NCBI GenBank assembly: GCA_002315875.1 | Contig: DCIL01000011.1 | Coordinates: 9,491 to 40,301 of the forward strand | Source of the DNA: Verrucomicrobia bacterium UBA1727 | GTDB taxonomy: Bacteria > Verrucomicrobiota > Kiritimatiellia > RFP12 > UBA1067 | Length of the DNA stretch: 30,811 nucleotides | Direction of reading: 5' to 3' | In this document: piece after piece, positions 14,983 to 22,884 of the stretch | Layout of the letters: every line of letters starts with the position of its first letter | How positions within the stretch are numbered: the first letter of the stretch is position 1 | The notes under the pieces: generated by a model | Database searches by the model: none | What the model saw: only the letters and a program-made list of their open reading frames with translations | What the model was told of the DNA's origin: nothing | Translations under genes and position numbers: made by a program

Positions 14983-16044
14983 TCACCCCCTGAATTCAGC
15001 TATCTGCTTTTGCGTGAGCGCGATCGGCTTCGCGCCCTGTCGCACACCGATATACCATTCCGCAACACTCTCGATTGTCTCCGCAAAGTTCCAGGTCGGA
15101 TGCCATCCAAGCGTTTGCGCGGCTTTGCGGATGTCGAGATTGAGCAGCCCCGCCTCATGCACGGCATGCGGATCACTCTTGTCAATCCACCGGCCCTTCG
15201 CGTGCTTGAGTAATTCTTGCACGACATCCTTCACCGTATGATTCGCCTCGGGCGTTGGCCCGAAGTTGAATCCGCTCGCAACCTCGGAAAAGCGCTCGCG
15301 ACGGTCGAGCGCGGCCCCCAGCGCAAGATACCCAGAAAGAGGCTCGAGGACGTGCTGCCACGGACGCGTCGAGACCTTGTTTCGAACAGGGATCGGCAAG
15401 CCCTTCCCAAGGGCGCGGAAGCAATCCGGAATAATGCGGTCCTTCGCCCAGTCGCCGCCGCCAATTACATTACCTGCACGTGCACTCGCCACCCACACGT
15501 TCCCCTCCGGGTCGTTGAAGAAGGACCGCCGATAGCTGGAGATGACAAGCTCATCGCATCCCTTCGAACAGCTGTAGGGGTCGTAACCACCCATCGGATC
15601 ATCTTCCTTGTACGGGCGCTTCGTCTCCCTGTTCTCGTAGCATTTGTCAGTCGTGATGAGAACGGCGTTGCACTTCTTCCTGAGATGTCGCAAGGCATCA
15701 AGCACATGGACCGTCCCCATGACGTTCGTGTCGAACGTCTCTACGGGTTGCTCGTACGAGAGCCGCACGAGCGGTTGTGCGGCAAGGTGGAAGACAAAAT
15801 CCGGCTTGACGGACTTCACCATCGCCTTGACGGCCGCGCCATCGCGGATGTCGCCGCGAACGTCCTTGCGGATACGCTTGCCGAGTCGCAATTGCACGAA
15901 AAGAGACGGACGAGTCGGAATCCCGTTCGAGAACCCGTATACTTCAGCCCCCAGCGCCAGCAGCCACTCGCAAAGCCAGGCCCCCTTGAAACCGGTATGT
16001 CCAGTCACAAGAACCCGCTTGCCCTTATAGCAGTCAAAATCCAT
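14983..16044 (-). CDS. rfbG: CDP-glucose 4,6-dehydratase
   Basis: A 353-residue extended SDR enzyme. It has TGHTGFKGAWL (14-24) at the NAD site, HLAAQPLVRLSYEQP (86-100), LITTDKCYENRE (129-140) with the Thr-Asp-Lys catalytic motif, and YSCSKG with Tyr157 and Lys161. This combination is diagnostic for CDP-D-glucose 4,6-dehydratase (RfbG/DdhB/AscB), which makes CDP-4-keto-6-deoxyglucose. The ATG at 16044 shares one base with the rfbF stop (TAATG) and has GGAAGG 7 bases upstream; an in-frame start at 16122 would lie inside rfbF. It is the second step of the pathway laid out colinearly here. Confidence 0.93.
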   Translation of the reverse strand: MDFDCYKGKRVLVTGHTGFKGAWLCEWLLALGAEVYGFSNGIPTRPSLFVQLRLGKRIRKDVRGDIRDGAAVKAMVKSVKPDFVFHLAAQPLVRLSYEQPVETFDTNVMGTVHVLDALRHLRKKCNAVLITTDKCYENRETKRPYKEDDPMGGYDPYSCSKGCDELVISSYRRSFFNDPEGNVWVASARAGNVIGGGDWAKDRIIPDCFRALGKGLPIPVRNKVSTRPWQHVLEPLSGYLALGAALDRRERFSEVASGFNFGPTPEANHTVKDVVQELLKHAKGRWIDKSDPHAVHEAGLLNLDIRKAAQTLGWHPTWNFAETIESVAEWYIGVRQGAKPIALTQKQIAEFRG

Positions 16045-16820
16045 TACCAGACCTTCCATGGCGCATGGCCGGACGCCCACAGCTTTTCGAGCAACTGTTT
16101 CTCGCGGACACTGTCCATGCACTGCCAGAATCCGCGATGCAGATACGAACCGAGCTTTCCTGTACCCGCCAGTTGCACCAGCGAATCATGCTCAAAGACC
16201 GTAGAATCATCCCTGAGATACCCGAAGACCTCTGGCTCGCAGACCATGAAGCCGGCGTTCACGACACCGCTGTCGTCAACTGACTTTTCGCGGAAGCTTC
16301 TTACACTTCCGGACTCGTCGCGATCCAAGATGCCGAAACGCTGTCCTGGGCTTACTGCCGTCAGCGTCACCACCTTCCCCGATGTGCGATGAAACTTCAC
16401 GAGACTGGAAATATCCACATCAGCAACACCGTCGCCATAGGTCAGGAGAAACGGCTCATCTTCGACATATTTCTGGATGCGCTTGATGCGTCCACCGGTC
16501 ATCGTATTCAAGCCCGTATCCACGACCGTGACCTTCCAAGGTTCGGAAGCGTTATTGTGGATCACGACATCCTTGCGCCCCCGCGTGAAATCGAACGTCA
16601 CATCGCTCGTGTGCAGGAAATAATCGGCGAAATACTCCTTGATGACATGCTGCTTGTATCCGGCGCAGATGACAAACTCATTGAATCCGTAATGTCCATA
16701 GAGCTTCATGATGTGCCACAAGATCGGCATGCCGCCGATCTCCACCATCGGCTTGGGCTTAAATACAGACTCCTCGGAAATCCGCGTACCGAATCCTCCA
16801 GATAGAATAACAACCTTCAT
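16044..16820 (-). CDS. rfbF: Glucose-1-phosphate cytidylyltransferase
   Basis: A 258-residue nucleotidyltransferase. KVVILSGGFGTRISEES (2-18) and FKPKPMVEIGGMPILWHIMK give the nucleotide-binding and signature region. FVICAGYKQHVIKEYF and LTYGDGVADVD are the product-side motifs of RfbF/DdhA. It converts glucose 1-phosphate and CTP to CDP-glucose, the entry step to CDP-dideoxyhexoses. The ATG at 16820 has GGGGAG 7 bases upstream, four bases after the preceding stop codon; a start at 16835 is also in frame. It opens the run rfbF-rfbG-rfbH-rfbS-rfbE. In Salmonella and Yersinia the E3 reductase gene sits just before this gene; here a glycosyltransferase fusion does. Confidence 0.93.
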   Translation of the reverse strand: MKVVILSGGFGTRISEESVFKPKPMVEIGGMPILWHIMKLYGHYGFNEFVICAGYKQHVIKEYFADYFLHTSDVTFDFTRGRKDVVIHNNASEPWKVTVVDTGLNTMTGGRIKRIQKYVEDEPFLLTYGDGVADVDISSLVKFHRTSGKVVTLTAVSPGQRFGILDRDESGSVRSFREKSVDDSGVVNAGFMVCEPEVFGYLRDDSTVFEHDSLVQLAGTGKLGSYLHRGFWQCMDSVREKQLLEKLWASGHAPWKVW

Positions 16821-16824
16821 ACCC

Positions 16825-18330
16825 TCACTCCCCATTTCTCAAACAATCAAGGACTTCGGACGGGGACTCGTAGGGCAGTCCCCTGAGCTCCCGGTCTGGC
16901 AACGTCCACCAGCATGACGCCAGAAGCCGATTGACCGTTTCTGGGTCGAACCGATACCGGATCACTCTCGCCGGACACCCGGCGACAATGGCATACGGCG
17001 GCACATCCCTAGTCACTACCGCCCTGGCGCCAATCACCGCGCCGGTTCCAATCGTGATCCCATTCTTGACAAACACACCGTCACCGATCCAGACGTCATG
17101 CCCGATGCGGATCGGCTCGTAATTCCAGAACTCGTTATGCGACGCCGTCTGTCCGTCTTTCCATCCGATGTTGTCGTAATAGAAGTACGGCGACATGCTA
17201 AGAAAGCTCAACGGGTGCGTGCCATGTCCCAATTGGACGTGTGAGCCGATGCTGCAAAAGTCACCGATGACGCTCCGTTTGGGGTTGGCGACATATACCG
17301 GCCCGGACGAGTATGTATGCCTCCCGCAATTATCCACTTGCGGACGATAAAGCGGAATGCCAGGCTCCCAAAACATCTCGTCGTCCGATACGACATGCGC
17401 GCGCCGAACGACAATCCCGATAAACTTATAAAGCTCCTCGTCACCGACACGTACGACCTTGACGAGACGTCCCCATCTCTTGCGCCTACGCCCGAGGTGC
17501 GCCAGATGACGACGATTCCTCTCTCCGATCATGGGATTGTCATCAGCCGTCAACGCCGCCTCCTCAAACGCCCGACGAACACGCAAGGAAGCGCATCGTT
17601 CTTTCAAATATTCGTCAAATTCCGCCGCATTGAGGATCTGATGGTCAATCCACCGCTGATATCCGGCGCTGGCGGTAACCTGCCCCGCGTGAAGCCGATG
17701 CCGATACAGATCCCCCGCTACCCGGAAGAATGCCGTCGCACTGTATATCAGCTCCCAGTGAGGCAAGACATCATGATAACGATTGTGGCGGCCAGGGAAT
17801 GCGATACGATTGGCAATCCAGAAATCCCTGCGGACGATCTTCGTCCATTGCGGGAGATAACTCATCAGGAGCTTTCGCTTCTCGGAAAACAGCGTTATCT
17901 CATGGAAGCCCGGATCGAAATACCGGAAAGCCAACGAACTCGACGAATGATCCTCCTCGCAAAACGTTCTCGCCCCGCACAGGGCGAATGCCACGCCGGA
18001 GGATTCGATTCCACTCACCATCGCGGCAAGAAAGCCGGGCTCGTAAGCGTCATCCTGATCCAGAAAGCACAGATACTCGCCCCTGGCCTCGCGGATGCCG
18101 AGGTTCATGCTTTCGCCAGGACCTTGATTCGGATGCGTTATCACCCTGACACGGCGATCAGACTTCGCCAGATCTTGCAGAACCAAGAGACTGTCATCTG
18201 TCGAAGCATCATCGACCACGACAAGCTCAAAATCGGTAAACGTCTGCTGCAATACACTTCTTACGCTGTTCTGGATCCATTCAGACCCGTTGTACACAGG
18301 CATGATGACGGAAACTTTCGGGTCATTCAT
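16825..18330 (-). CDS. Bifunctional GT2 glycosyltransferase – hexapeptide acetyltransferase
   Basis: A 501-residue two-domain protein. Residues 1 to about 240 are a GT2 enzyme: VSVIMPVYNGSEWI, VVVDDASTDD (Asp40, Asp41) and LDQDDAYEPGF (90-100). After a basic region (about 275-300) comes a CatB-like left-handed beta-helix from about 330, with VIGDFCSIGSHVQLGHGTHP, RIGHDVWIGDGVFVKNGITI and VVTRDVPPYAIVAGCPARV. The fusion suggests that one sugar is transferred and O- or N-acetylated by the same protein. Joining of these domains is known from other glycan loci, but the sugar here cannot be read. It overlaps the preceding SDR gene by 8 bases and ends 4 bases before rfbF. Confidence 0.86.
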   Translation of the reverse strand: MNDPKVSVIMPVYNGSEWIQNSVRSVLQQTFTDFELVVVDDASTDDSLLVLQDLAKSDRRVRVITHPNQGPGESMNLGIREARGEYLCFLDQDDAYEPGFLAAMVSGIESSGVAFALCGARTFCEEDHSSSSLAFRYFDPGFHEITLFSEKRKLLMSYLPQWTKIVRRDFWIANRIAFPGRHNRYHDVLPHWELIYSATAFFRVAGDLYRHRLHAGQVTASAGYQRWIDHQILNAAEFDEYLKERCASLRVRRAFEEAALTADDNPMIGERNRRHLAHLGRRRKRWGRLVKVVRVGDEELYKFIGIVVRRAHVVSDDEMFWEPGIPLYRPQVDNCGRHTYSSGPVYVANPKRSVIGDFCSIGSHVQLGHGTHPLSFLSMSPYFYYDNIGWKDGQTASHNEFWNYEPIRIGHDVWIGDGVFVKNGITIGTGAVIGARAVVTRDVPPYAIVAGCPARVIRYRFDPETVNRLLASCWWTLPDRELRGLPYESPSEVLDCLRNGE

Positions 18331-19156
18331 GACGAAACTCCTTCATAATCCGCATGATCTTGCGATTGCTCCCATAGACAATCGGAGAATCATACGGGCG
18401 GGTCGGGAAGGCCCCGTATTCCAATTGGATGTCGATCCGATGCTGCCGCAAAAACTCTTCGACACGGTCCTTCAGAGCCACCGGAACCCCAGAACAGACA
18501 TTAATCACCTCCTTGACGCCCCGCTTCGCCGACGCTGCAGTAATCATCTCGGAAAGCTCGTCAACATCGATGAAATCGTACTTGGCAAGTCCGTCGGTGA
18601 AAGGAAAACTCCGCACGCCCTCCGCCGAGCGTTGGAGGATCTTGGCAAAGATCGATGACGCCCTTGCCTCGTCACCGGTAATGTAAAAGCCGCGCAGCCA
18701 TTTCAACGACACATCGCGCTTGCCGCGCACATACGCGAAGATCGCCTGCCTCAATGCGTTTTTGGCTATGCCATACGCGCTGGCAGGATCGCATGACGGC
18801 AGGTCTTCATCGCTGATGCACCCTTCATAATAACCGACCTCATGCATACTCCCCATCACCGAAACATTCTTACAGCCGCATTCGATCATGCCGGTAAGGA
18901 ACCGGTAATGCCACGGCAAGAACTGAAGGTGCGACTCCGCATCATGGCGGAATCCGTCCTTCCACGCCAGATGAACCAGCGCATCAGGCGAACCCAGACG
19001 CCGATACAACGCCTGCGCATCCTCATTGGAGAAGATATCGATCGGATTTGAACCTACCGCATCAACGGGGAACACCTCAAAACCCTTGGTCCGTTGCAGC
19101 GCCGCAACCACATGCCTGCCAATATAACCACATGAACCAGTAACCGCGATTCTCAT
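18323..19156 (-). CDS. SDR-family nucleotide-sugar reductase/epimerase
   Basis: A 277-residue extended SDR protein with GSCGYIG (7-13) and the active-site pair Tyr128/Lys132 in SAYGIAKNALR. The catalytic serine region reads VMGSMHEVGYYEG (100-112). It is shorter than the dehydratases here and nearest in style to 4-ketoreductases such as those making 6-deoxytalose, fucose or 6-deoxy-heptoses. It lacks the extra active-site acid pair of 4,6-dehydratases. It probably reduces or epimerises an NDP-4-keto-6-deoxy sugar; product unknown. The start has a strong AGGAGG site and an ATGA overlap with the GT2 stop. Confidence 0.75.
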   Translation of the reverse strand: MRIAVTGSCGYIGRHVVAALQRTKGFEVFPVDAVGSNPIDIFSNEDAQALYRRLGSPDALVHLAWKDGFRHDAESHLQFLPWHYRFLTGMIECGCKNVSVMGSMHEVGYYEGCISDEDLPSCDPASAYGIAKNALRQAIFAYVRGKRDVSLKWLRGFYITGDEARASSIFAKILQRSAEGVRSFPFTDGLAKYDFIDVDELSEMITAASAKRGVKEVINVCSGVPVALKDRVEEFLRQHRIDIQLEYGAFPTRPYDSPIVYGSNRKIMRIMKEFRHE

Positions 19157-20055
19157 CTTTTGCCTCCTAAGGGCTGAGCGTCATACGCACCTGATAGCCT
19201 GAATATGAAAAAACGGTACTCACGCCCGAACCAACGGAAGTGCCAATCAAGCTTCTTCTTCTCGGTCTGCGGCAGGTAACGAGTGCGCAGGAATTCGGTG
19301 TGCCGAAAATCGGTCTGAGCATCGACCGCGAAAAGCACCTTCCTGGTGCCAAGATCCTGCTGACGCTTGGTCAGAGAAGAGAAGATGCCGCAGCCGTCAT
19401 AGGAATAGACGCTCATGCGACGGTTCAGGAAGACCATCGGCGCGCGATCGAGGAAGGCGTACTGCATCGCGATCTCCCAAGTGAAGAGGTCGCCGTTGTT
19501 CAGAAACGACTCGTAGAAACCGGCACCATAGGCGGCAGGATGTCGATAGAGCCGCGACGTCGGATGCGTATAGGGCGCGGCCTCGAAGTCCAAGACGGCC
19601 TCGTCTTCCGAAATCTCGTTGCCGATGATGCCGATTTCCTCTCCCGCCGCATTGCGCATCTCCGTCTTGTGCGCGCAGAAGGAACACTCGGGATGCCGGT
19701 CAAGCGCCTCAACCTCAAGCCGCAGCTTGTCCGGGTCGGAATAATAGTCGTCACCTTCCAGGAAGGCAAAATACTGGGTGGACACCAGCTTGCGGCATTC
19801 GGCGACATGGGCTACCGATCCCAGGTTCTTGGGACGGTAGATCGCCATAATGCGCGGATCTTTCGCCGCCATTTCGCGCATCACGTCTTGGGTGCCGTCC
19901 GTCGAGCAGTCATCAGAAACGATCACGCGCAAACCGGCCACCCCGCGCTGGGTCAGCACGCTCTCGAGCCCCCGACGCAGTTTCATCGCGTGATTGTACG
20001 TGATCACAATCACCGTCACGCCCTGCTCAACCGCACACGGCTTCGCGTCCGTCAT
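19153..20055 (-). CDS. Family 2 glycosyltransferase
   Basis: A 300-residue GT-A enzyme. It has VTVIVITYNHAMKLRRGLES at the N-terminus, VIVSDDCSTDGTQ (44-56), FAFLEGDDYYSDP (96-108) with the metal-binding acidic motif, and a Cys-containing HPECSFCAHKTE region typical of cytosolic GT2 enzymes in O-antigen loci. It has no membrane span. The ATG at 20055 is chosen because GGAGG lies upstream and it overlaps the kinase stop by ATGA; the frame runs on to 20298, but only through the kinase gene and with low-complexity, out-of-family sequence. Donor and acceptor are unknown. Confidence 0.84.
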   Translation of the reverse strand: MTDAKPCAVEQGVTVIVITYNHAMKLRRGLESVLTQRGVAGLRVIVSDDCSTDGTQDVMREMAAKDPRIMAIYRPKNLGSVAHVAECRKLVSTQYFAFLEGDDYYSDPDKLRLEVEALDRHPECSFCAHKTEMRNAAGEEIGIIGNEISEDEAVLDFEAAPYTHPTSRLYRHPAAYGAGFYESFLNNGDLFTWEIAMQYAFLDRAPMVFLNRRMSVYSYDGCGIFSSLTKRQQDLGTRKVLFAVDAQTDFRHTEFLRTRYLPQTEKKKLDWHFRWFGREYRFFIFRLSGAYDAQPLGGKR

Positions 20056-20963
20056 GCGACAACCTCCTCCAGTTCCATGACCCGCCGATCCTGACGGCGC
20101 ACCGCCAGCGCCGTTCTGAGCGATATCCTGCCGGACTGCGACATCAGCACCGCGGCCGCACGCTTGAGCCGGCACAGCCGGAATGCCAGCTGCCAGTCGG
20201 AACGAGGCCACGGCATCAACTCGACGGCCCTTAGCAGCAGGGAGCGAAGGCGAAGGCGTCCGACAGCGGACAACCCGCGATTGACGTAACGGCAGCACAG
20301 CAGATAAACGATGTCCTCACAGGCGATTCCTGAATCCACATGCTCGAGATCGTATATCGCCGATAGCCGATCGCCCTCAAACCCCAGGTTCCCAAGGTGA
20401 AAGTCGTTATGAATCACGTCCATTCGCCGACTCTCCGTCCGGCAGCTCTCCAGATCAATGGACAAGACCGTTGAAAACGCGCGTCGAACCAACCACCCCC
20501 GCTTCCGCACCGGCGACAGAAGCTCACCCAGCCTATCCACCAACGCCGACGCATGTGCGGGCAATTGTCCGGCAATGCTGGCGACCGCGGCAGAGAACCG
20601 ACGATACCCACACAGCAACGACTCGAACGCCTCCTCGGTCAGGTTCTCAAGCGCATCCACGGCCTTGCCCTCAAGAAATTCCAGGCATAGCACGTCACAG
20701 CCGGAGAAGGTAAAGACATCGGGGAGCATTAGCCTCGGGACAAACGGCAAATCCTGGCAGGCCCGATACACCGGGGCCGACCGCTCGCAGCCGCCGCGCG
20801 GCGTGACCTTGACGAAACACCGATGGTCGTCCGACGCCGATTCGCCGCGGAACGCCACTCCTGAAGCACGCGGACGCGTCAGCGCCGACAGTCGGATCTC
20901 CCATCCGAGCCGGGAGGAGAGTTCGCGCGCCAGCGCATCCGTGTCTAGCTCATAAGGCGTCAC
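20052..20963 (-). CDS. APH/choline-kinase-fold phosphotransferase
   Basis: A 303-residue protein-kinase-like enzyme. The candidate ATP lysine is in CFVKVTP (Lys52), the hinge is CLEFLEGKAVD (93-103), the catalytic loop VIHNDFHLGN (183-192, Asp187 and Asn192) and the metal site AIYDLEH (Asp205). This pattern belongs to aminoglycoside phosphotransferases, choline kinases and related sugar or amino-alcohol kinases. In this locus it may phosphorylate a sugar, an amino alcohol such as choline or ethanolamine, or a lipid-linked intermediate. No cytidylyltransferase (licC-like) for choline is visible. The start is GTG at 20963, overlapping the ketoisomerase stop (GTGA). Fold is confident, substrate is not. 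Confidence 0.76.
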   Translation of the reverse strand: MTPYELDTDALARELSSRLGWEIRLSALTRPRASGVAFRGESASDDHRCFVKVTPRGGCERSAPVYRACQDLPFVPRLMLPDVFTFSGCDVLCLEFLEGKAVDALENLTEEAFESLLCGYRRFSAAVASIAGQLPAHASALVDRLGELLSPVRKRGWLVRRAFSTVLSIDLESCRTESRRMDVIHNDFHLGNLGFEGDRLSAIYDLEHVDSGIACEDIVYLLCCRYVNRGLSAVGRLRLRSLLLRAVELMPWPRSDWQLAFRLCRLKRAAAVLMSQSGRISLRTALAVRRQDRRVMELEEVVA

Positions 20964-21361
20964 GTAAGGCCCTTGCTCCTCAGGAACTCGTCATAATCTC
21001 GAATGTAGTCAGCCTCGTTGTAGTGTTCGCTCGCCAACACCATCACGACGCAGCCCGGCGAGAAGTTAGTGAACTCGCGCCAGACGTTGTTCTTGATGTG
21101 CAGACCCTTCGTCGGCGAATCGAGCCGATAGGTCTCGCGCTTCGTGCCGTCATCTAGAATGAAATCGCACGACCCCGAAGTGCAGACCACAACCTGCTCC
21201 AGGTTCTTATGCGCATGATGACCGCGTACGTACGTGGGCGTCGTTCCCCAGATGTAGTACACGCGCTTGATTTCAAACGGGAAGTCAGCACCCTTTTCGA
21301 GCGCCACCAACGACCCGTTCTTGTCCCCATGGACCGGAAATGTCAGAATTTCGCCTATCAT
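20960..21361 (-). CDS. fdtA: dTDP-4-keto-6-deoxyglucose 3,4-ketoisomerase (FdtA/QdtA, cupin)
   Basis: A 133-residue cupin. KRVYYIW, RGHHAHKNLEQVVVC (46-60, active-site His) and GLHIKNNVWREFTNFS with VMVLASEHYNEADYIRDY are highly characteristic of WxcM-like FdtA/QdtA enzymes. These shift the keto group of dTDP-4-keto-6-deoxyglucose from C4 to C3, preparing it for 3-transamination. FdtA (galacto) and QdtA (gluco) cannot be separated by eye. The matching aminotransferase and acetyltransferase are 8 kb upstream at 29179 and 30306. The gene has its own promoter and an almost leaderless start, so it can be made apart from the genes upstream. Confidence 0.9.
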   Translation of the reverse strand: MIGEILTFPVHGDKNGSLVALEKGADFPFEIKRVYYIWGTTPTYVRGHHAHKNLEQVVVCTSGSCDFILDDGTKRETYRLDSPTKGLHIKNNVWREFTNFSPGCVVMVLASEHYNEADYIRDYDEFLRSKGLT

Positions 21362-21370
21362 TTGGTGTGA

Positions 21371-21376
21371 ATTATA
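21371..21376 (-). promoter_or_regulatory. -10 box of the fdtA-like gene
   Basis: The minus strand reads TTATGATATAATTC, an extended -10 with TATAAT at 21371-21376. The ATG is at 21361, so the predicted leader is about 3 bases. The -35 at 17-base spacing (TACTTG) is weak. The box lies in the 15-base gap between the GT8 stop (21377) and the fdtA start. Confidence 0.6.
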
Positions 21377-22402
21377 TCATAATCCGACCAAAACAAGTAG
21401 AGCACAGGCAATTGCCAGACATGTGAGCGCAATTGCCAAGACAGCACAGGAAATTCGATAACGCCGGCGCTGCTTCCTAAGTCGGCACAGCTCCTGGTCA
21501 ATCTCCGCGGAAACGGGAGCGGGACGTTCAGCGCGGCTGCATCCGAGCTGGAGATATTCAGCGACATTCCACCAGGCCGACTCCCATGGCGTACGTTCAC
21601 GCCAGGGTTTTCGTCCAGCGTAGTGCAGAATCTTAGGCCGTAAGACCGAATCAAACAGCTCGTCCCGGGAATAGTGACTGGCAAAACCCTTCGTGTCCAT
21701 CATCTCGCGCAAATAAGACATACCGCAATAGTTCAACGGAATGAATGCGACGCGATCGCCACAGACAAGGTTGACGACATCCTGATCCGGCCAGAGTTTG
21801 GTGATTCCCGGATCGCGGATGATCTCCAGCATACGATTCTCTAATTGATCGCGCCGGATTGTCGCGAGATCCATAACCCATATTGCCCCCGAAACATATG
21901 AGTCGCGCACGCGCGCGAAGTTCTCAGGAGAGAAGTGCCCCAGCCCACACAACTCAGATGTCTGCTCTGACTTGAGCGACACCCCTCGGATGCCCGCAAG
22001 ATAGGCATCGTTCAGTGGCATATCCCAAAGTTCGGAGATGTCATCGACAAATAGAACATCCGCATCGGAGTAGACGATTCTGTCGTATTGCGGAAAGAAC
22101 CGAGCACCGAAACACTTCATCAGCGTGTCCGGCGAAAAGCGCGGAGCAAATCCGCCCCAGGCGCCAGACTTCCATTCGTCCAACAGGAAATCTCCAGTCG
22201 GGACAAATGTCAGCGTCGCGCTCTCGAAGCGCGACGTTACCCGACGAAGCAAATCCTGGCCGTCCGTCGGAATGTCATGATGCACCACAAAGATGTCGTA
22301 AGCGACATCCGCGCGCGCACGATTCAGCAGCGAAAAAATCGCAACCGCACCGGGATTGACGTATCCAGCGTCAAAGGCAAAGAATATCGGCAGACGTTTC
22401 AT
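21377..22402 (-). CDS. Family 8 glycosyltransferase with C-terminal membrane anchor
   Basis: A 341-residue retaining GT8 enzyme. PIFFAFDAGYVNPGAVAIFS forms the first strand and helix, RIVYSDADVLFVDD (108-121) holds the DxD metal motif (Asp113, Asp115), and LWPDQDVVN and ILHYAGRKPW are the acceptor-side and C-terminal His motifs of the LgtC/RfaJ group. After a charged segment, the last 26 residues are a hydrophobic helix that probably anchors the protein to the inner membrane. Typical donors are UDP-glucose or UDP-galactose. The ATG at 22402 overlaps the GNAT stop by ATGA; an upstream in-frame ATG at 22432 lies inside that gene. Confidence 0.86.
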   Translation of the reverse strand: MKRLPIFFAFDAGYVNPGAVAIFSLLNRARADVAYDIFVVHHDIPTDGQDLLRRVTSRFESATLTFVPTGDFLLDEWKSGAWGGFAPRFSPDTLMKCFGARFFPQYDRIVYSDADVLFVDDISELWDMPLNDAYLAGIRGVSLKSEQTSELCGLGHFSPENFARVRDSYVSGAIWVMDLATIRRDQLENRMLEIIRDPGITKLWPDQDVVNLVCGDRVAFIPLNYCGMSYLREMMDTKGFASHYSRDELFDSVLRPKILHYAGRKPWRERTPWESAWWNVAEYLQLGCSRAERPAPVSAEIDQELCRLRKQRRRYRISCAVLAIALTCLAIACALLVLVGL

Positions 22403-22884
22403 CTCTCGAGCAATTTCTCCATTCTCACCCATTCTGCGTCACGAGCAACCTCAACAAAACCAAGTTTCAAAACGGACTTAAGCGATGCGATGTTACGTGT
22501 GCGGATGTTGGTGATGACTCTTCTAACTCCAAACATGGTAAGCGCTATGTCGTACAAAATGGAACGAGCGCGAGTCCCAATACCCTTACCCCATAGCTGC
22601 GGATCGCCGATGAATATCTGCTCCTCGGCCTGGCCATCATGAACATCGGATAGATACGCATTGCCAACATAACGGTCACTGTCCTTCAGACAGATTGCGT
22701 ATCGCTTTGTATTCGAATCCGCAAGCGCCCTTTCGATCCATGCCGTCTCCATCTCAATGGTCACGATCCTGTCTGGTGCAGAGCCCGTATTCTTCCACAC
22801 TTCCGGATTGTTCCGCCAGTGATACGATGTCGCGGCGTCTTCCACACGAAGCGGCCGAAGGTAAACCTCACAGTCATCAGCCAT
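22399..22884 (-). CDS. GNAT-family N-acetyltransferase
   Basis: A 161-residue GNAT protein. It has VYLRPLRVEDAATSYHWRNN (7-26) at the start, RYVGNAYLSD in the central strand, and QLWGKGIGTRA (96-106), the acetyl-CoA pyrophosphate loop. RNIASLKSVLKLGFVEV is the usual C-terminal region of sugar or ribosomal-protein acetyltransferases. With a DegT-type aminotransferase directly upstream it most likely N-acetylates an NDP-amino-deoxysugar, as WecD or PseH do. The ATG at 22884 has GGAGG 6 bases upstream and overlaps the aminotransferase by 8 bases; longer in-frame starts lie inside that gene. Confidence 0.83.
   Translation of the reverse strand: MADDCEVYLRPLRVEDAATSYHWRNNPEVWKNTGSAPDRIVTIEMETAWIERALADSNTKRYAICLKDSDRYVGNAYLSDVHDGQAEEQIFIGDPQLWGKGIGTRARSILYDIALTMFGVRRVITNIRTRNIASLKSVLKLGFVEVARDAEWVRMEKLLER

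Noticed and set aside
21371..21383. An ATTAT-ATC-ATAAT inverted repeat upstream of fdtA as an operator
   Set aside because: It is made up almost entirely of the extended -10 itself and is not paired, so chance explains it.
22417..22438. A CTCCATTCTCACCCATTCT stretch as another copy of the C/T-rich element
   Set aside because: It encodes the normal AEWVRMEKLLE ending of a GNAT protein, and the match to the element is short.
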